DNA from: Treponema sp.
Lineage (GTDB): Bacteria; Spirochaetota; Spirochaetia; Treponematales; Breznakiellaceae
NCBI GenBank assembly: GCA_031267115.1
Contig: JAIRZS010000370.1
Coordinates: 1-15,331, forward strand
DNA length: 15,331 bases
Direction: 5' to 3'
Numbering within the stretch: position 1 is the stretch's first letter; every line of letters starts with the position of its first letter. The notes beneath the pieces are model-generated. The model saw nothing but the letters and a program-made list of their open reading frames with translations, had not been told where the DNA came from and did no database searches. A program made the translations under genes and the position numbers. Positions 11,757-15,331 of this stretch are shown piece after piece.

Positions 11757-13016
11757 ATGAAGGAAACATCTACGTCCGGCGCTCGGCCCCAAGAAAAAAC
11801 ACCCAGGGGTATTGGATCTTTTCTGGCTATTTACCGGCCCGGCGCCAAGGTAGGCCGTTACCTGGGCGTGCTGGCCCTGTTTGGAATAGCCTTCGGGCTT
11901 TACAAGGGGATTCAGGATAACTACCTTGCCGAAATTGTAAAAATAAGCGCCTTTGAACGGGGTATCGTTGAATTTTTCCGCGAAACTCCGGGGCTTCTTG
12001 TCATTTTTTTCCTTGCCGCGCTGTACCGTTTTTCGGACAGTAAAATCTTTAAAATCGGTATCTGGTGCATGGCCGCGGGTCTCGCCGGCCTTTTGGCAGC
12101 CGGGACCGGAAAAGTCATTGTTGTAGTATTTATGGTAGTTTTCAGCGCAGGCGAGCATATTATAATGCCGGTAAGAAGCACCATAAGCCTGGATTTAGCC
12201 AAACAAAACCAGGGAGGGGCGTCCCTGGGGATCACTACCGCGATCAGCAATCTGGGAAACATTTTGGGGTATGTGATAGTTGCCGTCCTGTTTTTCGCGT
12301 TTACCCGCGCGGGCGTCGGGCGGCTGAGCCTTGTCCGGTTTAAATCGGTATTTTTGCTGGCGGCCCTGCTTATGGCCGGGGCGGCAATTACCGCTATGGC
12401 GCTGAAGGAGACTTCCCTTAAAACAAACCGGCGCCGTTTTTATTTTGACGGTAAATTTTTCAAGTTCTATATGCTGGAAGTCTTTTACGGCGCGCGCAAA
12501 CAGATCTTTATTACCTTTGCCCCCTATGTGCTTATTCTGCACTACGGGGCCGACGCTTCGGTAATTTCTGCCCTTTTGTGCATCTGCGCTGTATTCGGTT
12601 TTCTGTTAAGCCCGTTCATGGGGCGGCTTATCGACAGCCTGGGCTATAAAGCCATCATGGTCGGGGATACCCTGATACTCATCGCCGTGTGCCTGCTCTA
12701 CGGCTTTGCCCACCGCATATTCCCGGTACATATCGCCTTTATCGTAGTCTGCGTTAATTTCGTGCTGGACTCGGTAATCTCCCTGGCAAGCATGGCCAGC
12801 AATGTTTATGTTCAGACCATCGCCGCCAATCAGGAGGAAATTACCGCTACCCTGTCCACCGGCGTATCCATCAACCATGTGATCAGTATTTTTATCGCCC
12901 TTATGGGCGGCTGGCTCTGGAAAACCGTCGGCATAGAGGCGCTTTTTTCCATGTCGGCCGTGCTGGGGATTATCAATTCAATCTACGCCGCGTCGATCAA
13001 GGTTGAAAAAAAGTGA
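11757..13016 (+). CDS. MFS-type membrane transporter
   Basis: A 419-residue inner-membrane protein of the major facilitator type with about 12 hydrophobic segments. A charged cytoplasmic break (217-233, KETSLKTNRRRFYFDGK) divides the two six-helix halves. GRLIDSLGYKAIMVGD (289-304) sits in the helix 8-9 loop, where MFS proteins carry motif A (G..D..G.r). Ser/Thr/Asn-rich helices and RSTISLDL (140-147) are further features, but nothing defines the substrate. The first 30 residues are hydrophilic. The ATG at 11757 is 18 bases after the HTH stop with only GGGG directly ahead, so translation probably depends on coupling. Its stop overlaps the next start by 4 bases (GTGA). The PAP2-like and epimerase-like neighbours suggest a lipid- or sugar-related cargo, but that is guesswork. 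Confidence 0.85.
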   Translation: MKETSTSGARPQEKTPRGIGSFLAIYRPGAKVGRYLGVLALFGIAFGLYKGIQDNYLAEIVKISAFERGIVEFFRETPGLLVIFFLAALYRFSDSKIFKIGIWCMAAGLAGLLAAGTGKVIVVVFMVVFSAGEHIIMPVRSTISLDLAKQNQGGASLGITTAISNLGNILGYVIVAVLFFAFTRAGVGRLSLVRFKSVFLLAALLMAGAAITAMALKETSLKTNRRRFYFDGKFFKFYMLEVFYGARKQIFITFAPYVLILHYGADASVISALLCICAVFGFLLSPFMGRLIDSLGYKAIMVGDTLILIAVCLLYGFAHRIFPVHIAFIVVCVNFVLDSVISLASMASNVYVQTIAANQEEITATLSTGVSINHVISIFIALMGGWLWKTVGIEALFSMSAVLGIINSIYAASIKVEKK

Positions 13017-13900
13017 AGGAACGGGTAGCGGACGTGTCCCAAGCGGGGACGGTTTTCCGGGTAATATGCAATCCCCGCCTCAGGAAGGCGGCGGCGCGCT
13101 GCGTCAAAACAATTTTTTACCATTTTTTCTATCTCCAGTTCAAAGCCGCCTTCCTGCCCGGCCGCGTTCCCGTGACGCAGGTGGATCACCCCCTGGACAG
13201 GGACATCCCCTTTAAGCCCCGGTGGGTAGGCGTTTATCTGGATTTCGTATCTTCCTGGGTGCGGATGGCCGGTTTCCTGCTTGGGCGTTTCGGCAGGAAG
13301 GCGGAGGCCCCGGCGCTGGATTTTATTGAAACTATGGGGCAGCTTTACGTGCTTGCCTCCGAAATATACCGGAAGAACCTCTCCACCACCATGCGCCCGC
13401 GCTACTACAAGAGGCCCCGCTTCCTGCTGATCCACGCGGCCGATCCCCATTTAATGTGCATCCCCTCCCTCCATGTGATAGTAGTAATAAGGACATATAC
13501 CAAATTCCGCGCTATACTTAGGGGCATGGGCGAAGATGCGGCTTTGGCGGGCCAAATAGAGGAAGTCAGGCAATTGGCGCTGGACATTACCGAAGCGATC
13601 CTCTACGTAAAGCAGCACAGCGTAAACTGCATTCCCGCGGCAATGTACCTTGTAACCCGCTTTGATCCCCGGCTTTTCGGCGCGGAAGAAGCGGAAAATT
13701 TTGTGTCGGCTATTTTTACAAGGCCGTTTTCCCCGGAGAAAAGCCCCGCCATCCGCGCCTACATAGTTTCGCGCTATCGGCAGTTTCTCGCGGAAGGCGG
13801 TAACTGCGGGGACTGGAGGGAACCGCTGCTGAAATTTTTAAGGGAATACCAATTAACAGGCGTCCAGGTAACGGATGCCCAAGAAAAATACGGAGGCTAA
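13013..13900 (+). CDS. PAP2-superfamily-like protein with a degenerate third motif
   Basis: A 295-residue protein that resembles the PAP2 superfamily (lipid phosphatases and phosphotransferases with motifs KX6RP, PSxH and SRX5HX3D). K121-NLSTTM-RP (121-129) fits motif 1. PSLH (151-154) fits motif 2 in its PSLH variant and supplies His154. KQH (200-202) would put His202 as the motif 3 nucleophile, but the expected Arg is Ile196 and the Asp four residues on is Cys206. An upstream LDRDIPFKPRWVGVYLDF stretch (61-78) is like the segment before the first helices of some PAP2 proteins. Hydrophobic segments (about 30-48, 72-92, 145-160, 192-212) are few and short for a polytopic enzyme. It may be a divergent phosphatase/transferase or an inactive relative. 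GTG 13013 overlaps the MFS stop by 4 bases; the epimerase-like gene starts 2 bases after its stop. Confidence 0.55.
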   Translation: MKERVADVSQAGTVFRVICNPRLRKAAARCVKTIFYHFFYLQFKAAFLPGRVPVTQVDHPLDRDIPFKPRWVGVYLDFVSSWVRMAGFLLGRFGRKAEAPALDFIETMGQLYVLASEIYRKNLSTTMRPRYYKRPRFLLIHAADPHLMCIPSLHVIVVIRTYTKFRAILRGMGEDAALAGQIEEVRQLALDITEAILYVKQHSVNCIPAAMYLVTRFDPRLFGAEEAENFVSAIFTRPFSPEKSPAIRAYIVSRYRQFLAEGGNCGDWREPLLKFLREYQLTGVQVTDAQEKYGG

Positions 13901-13902
13901 TT

Positions 13903-15156
13903 ATGGAGAAAAAAGCATTGGCAAAGAGGGTGCTGGACGCGGGGAAACGGGACGCGACAGTACTTGAACAGGAAGGGCTGCGGGTCGTCATCGACGACGA
14001 GGGTGGCGCGGTGCCGGAACTGTCCGCCGTCACGGATCAGGGCGGCAGGCTCAACGCGCACTGGAATCCCTGGTTCCGGGGCAACGCCGGAAAGCCGTTT
14101 GACAAAGAGGAATGCGGCGCTTTCTGGAAGGCGCAGCTCTTATACCAGCTTGCGGGGAATTTTCCCTGCCTGCCCAGCTTCGGCGGGGACCATACTGTAG
14201 ACGGCATAGAGATGCCCGCCCACGGCTGGACCGCGAACGACAAATGGCGGTTCGCGGAAACGGGGGCGGACGAAGAAAGCGGCGCCGCCTGGGCGCTTTC
14301 AGTCATGGAAAGCCCGGCAAAGGCAATGCCTTTAAGTTTCAGGAAATTCGACATGGTAATACCGGAACACCCGGTGCATTATACCAATATCGCGGTAAAA
14401 AACAGCGGCGACAAAGATATCGACATCGCCGCCGCGTGGCACAACACGGTCGGCGCCCCGTTCCTCATGCCCGGCTGCCGGTACAACGGCGCCGGGGAAG
14501 CCTGGATAACCGCGCCTGAAGGCGGCGAATTTGACACTACCTCCAGGCTCGCAATGGGCAGAGAATTCTCTTCCCTTACCGGGGTGCCTTTACGCAGCGG
14601 GGCTGCCGCCGATATTTCCGTAATTCCCGGCCCCATCGGGTACACGGATTTTGTTACCGGGGCCATCCCCCAAAACGCCGAAACCGGCTGGTCCGCGGTC
14701 GCGAACCCCTTTCTCAGGATGCTCTACCTCTGCTTTTTTACCGGCCCGAAGGCGGCCGCCCCGGATGACATCATCCTCTACTTTAACGAAGTGTGGATGC
14801 AGTACGGCGGCCGGCCCTATACCCCCTGGGCAGCCTATGAGGGCGGCACGGATCTGACCTACTGCCTGGGTACCGAAAACGCGGTTTCCGCCTATGCCTA
14901 CGGCCTCGGCTATTCCCGCAAAGCCAAAACCCTGCTGGGAAATCCCGCCACCGTAACCATACCCGCGGGAAGCACAAAGAATCTGCGCTACGGCACCCTC
15001 TTTGCCCCTTACACGGGCACGGTCCTGGACAAGGGCGTCAACGGCGTGAACAACGGGGGCGGCGGCAGCATTATCGTCGGCGCGGACCAGGGGTACCAGG
15101 TATTCACGGCCGACGCGGAATTTACCCTGCTCAAGAAGCTGGCGGCGGCGCGGTAA
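13903..15156 (+). CDS. Aldose 1-epimerase-like (galactose mutarotase superfamily) protein
   Basis: This 417-residue protein, predicted cytosolic (no signal peptide), resembles the galactose mutarotase beta-sandwich family, which interconverts sugar anomers or binds carbohydrates. Evidence: RVVIDDEGGAVPELSAVTDQGGRLN (27-51) like the opening strands of GalM, WNPWFRG (54-60), HTVDGIEMPAHGW (97-109) with His107 in the family HG motif, AWHNTVGAPFLMPG (178-191) with His180 at the second histidine position, and Glu313 (YEGG) or Glu325 as a candidate catalytic acid. In characterised GalM enzymes two His and one Glu do the catalysis, so the site may be complete, but the alignment is by eye. GGAGG (13892-13896) lies 6 bases before ATG 13903. 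It is the last gene of the operon. The substrate is unknown, and it could be a sugar-binding protein rather than an epimerase. Confidence 0.7.
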   Translation: MEKKALAKRVLDAGKRDATVLEQEGLRVVIDDEGGAVPELSAVTDQGGRLNAHWNPWFRGNAGKPFDKEECGAFWKAQLLYQLAGNFPCLPSFGGDHTVDGIEMPAHGWTANDKWRFAETGADEESGAAWALSVMESPAKAMPLSFRKFDMVIPEHPVHYTNIAVKNSGDKDIDIAAAWHNTVGAPFLMPGCRYNGAGEAWITAPEGGEFDTTSRLAMGREFSSLTGVPLRSGAAADISVIPGPIGYTDFVTGAIPQNAETGWSAVANPFLRMLYLCFFTGPKAAAPDDIILYFNEVWMQYGGRPYTPWAAYEGGTDLTYCLGTENAVSAYAYGLGYSRKAKTLLGNPATVTIPAGSTKNLRYGTLFAPYTGTVLDKGVNGVNNGGGGSIIVGADQGYQVFTADAEFTLLKKLAAAR

Positions 15157-15192
15157 GGGCGAGGCAGTTCATTTCCACGATGAATTAACCAC

Positions 15193-15321
15193 GGGCGCAT
15201 CCGCGGGCCTTCCGGCCCGCGGACCGGGCTATCCGCTTGTATCTTTTTTGCCTGCGGCAAAAAAGGATACCGCTTCTATCCCTTGCGCTGCTGTAAAACG
15301 GCATCCCTGCCGTTTTACAGC
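15193..15321 (-). repeat. Three-hairpin structured repeat, copy B
   Basis: Reading minus: hairpin 0, arms GCTGTAAAACGGCA and TGCCGTTTTACAGC (14 perfect bp, plus positions 15290-15303 / 15308-15321); conserved block GCGCAAGGGATAGAAGCGG (15288-15270, identical in all 19 bases to copy A); hairpin 1, an A/T-rich stem of 14 bp with one bulge (15239-15252 / 15256-15270); block AGCGGATAGCCCGGTCC (one base differs from copy A); hairpin 2, TCCGCGGGCC / GGCCCGCGGA (15200-15209 / 15214-15223); end block GGATGCGCCC (15202-15193, identical). It begins 36 bases after the epimerase-like stop, so in plus orientation its hairpins may end the operon transcript. Confidence 0.75.
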
Positions 15322-15331
15322 TTTGAGTTTT

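Noticed and set aside
11487..12158. Gly-rich minus-strand frames over the HTH tail
   Set aside because: The Gly/Ala repeats are simply the complement of the Lys/Pro/Ala tail codons.

Overview
The window looks like chromosomal DNA of a spirochaete, most likely a GC-rich Treponema-like species. This is inferred from family resemblance and was not tested by any search. The hints are a two-domain nucleoside diphosphate kinase, a 7TM hybrid histidine kinase with REC and HPt domains and an extra C-terminal tail, a lipoprotein signal with a relaxed lipobox, and a HigA-like protein with a Lys/Pro/Ala tail. I recognise no phage genes, transposases, CRISPR arrays, tRNAs or rRNAs.

Layout. 1-485: non-coding, with two inverted repeats and a strong promoter. 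486-1823: a divergent transaldolase-like protein. 1905-3389: an S41 C-terminal processing protease whose promoter implies a leaderless mRNA. 3440-4318 and 4282-5097: the 16S rRNA methyltransferase RsmE, overlapping by 37 bases a WecG/TagA-type glycosyltransferase-like protein. 5319-8258: a large membrane hybrid histidine kinase. 8259-8647: an intergenic region full of palindromes. 8648-9823: the tandem NDPK-like protein, converging tail to tail with an FKBP lipoprotein on the minus strand (9831-10586). 10587-11258: a second palindrome-rich gap. 11259-15156: a probable four-gene operon encoding a HigA-like HTH protein with a histone-H1-like tail, an MFS transporter, a PAP2-like protein and an aldose-1-epimerase-like protein. 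15157-15331: another structured repeat.

Most genes are housekeeping or envelope functions: proteolysis, ribosome modification, glycan transfer, signalling, nucleotide metabolism and protein folding. The last operon reads as membrane and sugar metabolism behind a DNA-binding protein, but its substrate cannot be told from sequence.

The most unusual content is between genes. One composite element occurs twice in opposite orientation (8393-8528 plus; 15193-15321 minus). It has short conserved single-stranded blocks, including an identical 19-base block, separated by three hairpins whose stem sequences differ completely while pairing is kept. A second design, two tandem modules each made of a G/C hairpin and an A/T hairpin, lies at 10959-11069. 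This points to families of structured repeats selected for fold rather than sequence.
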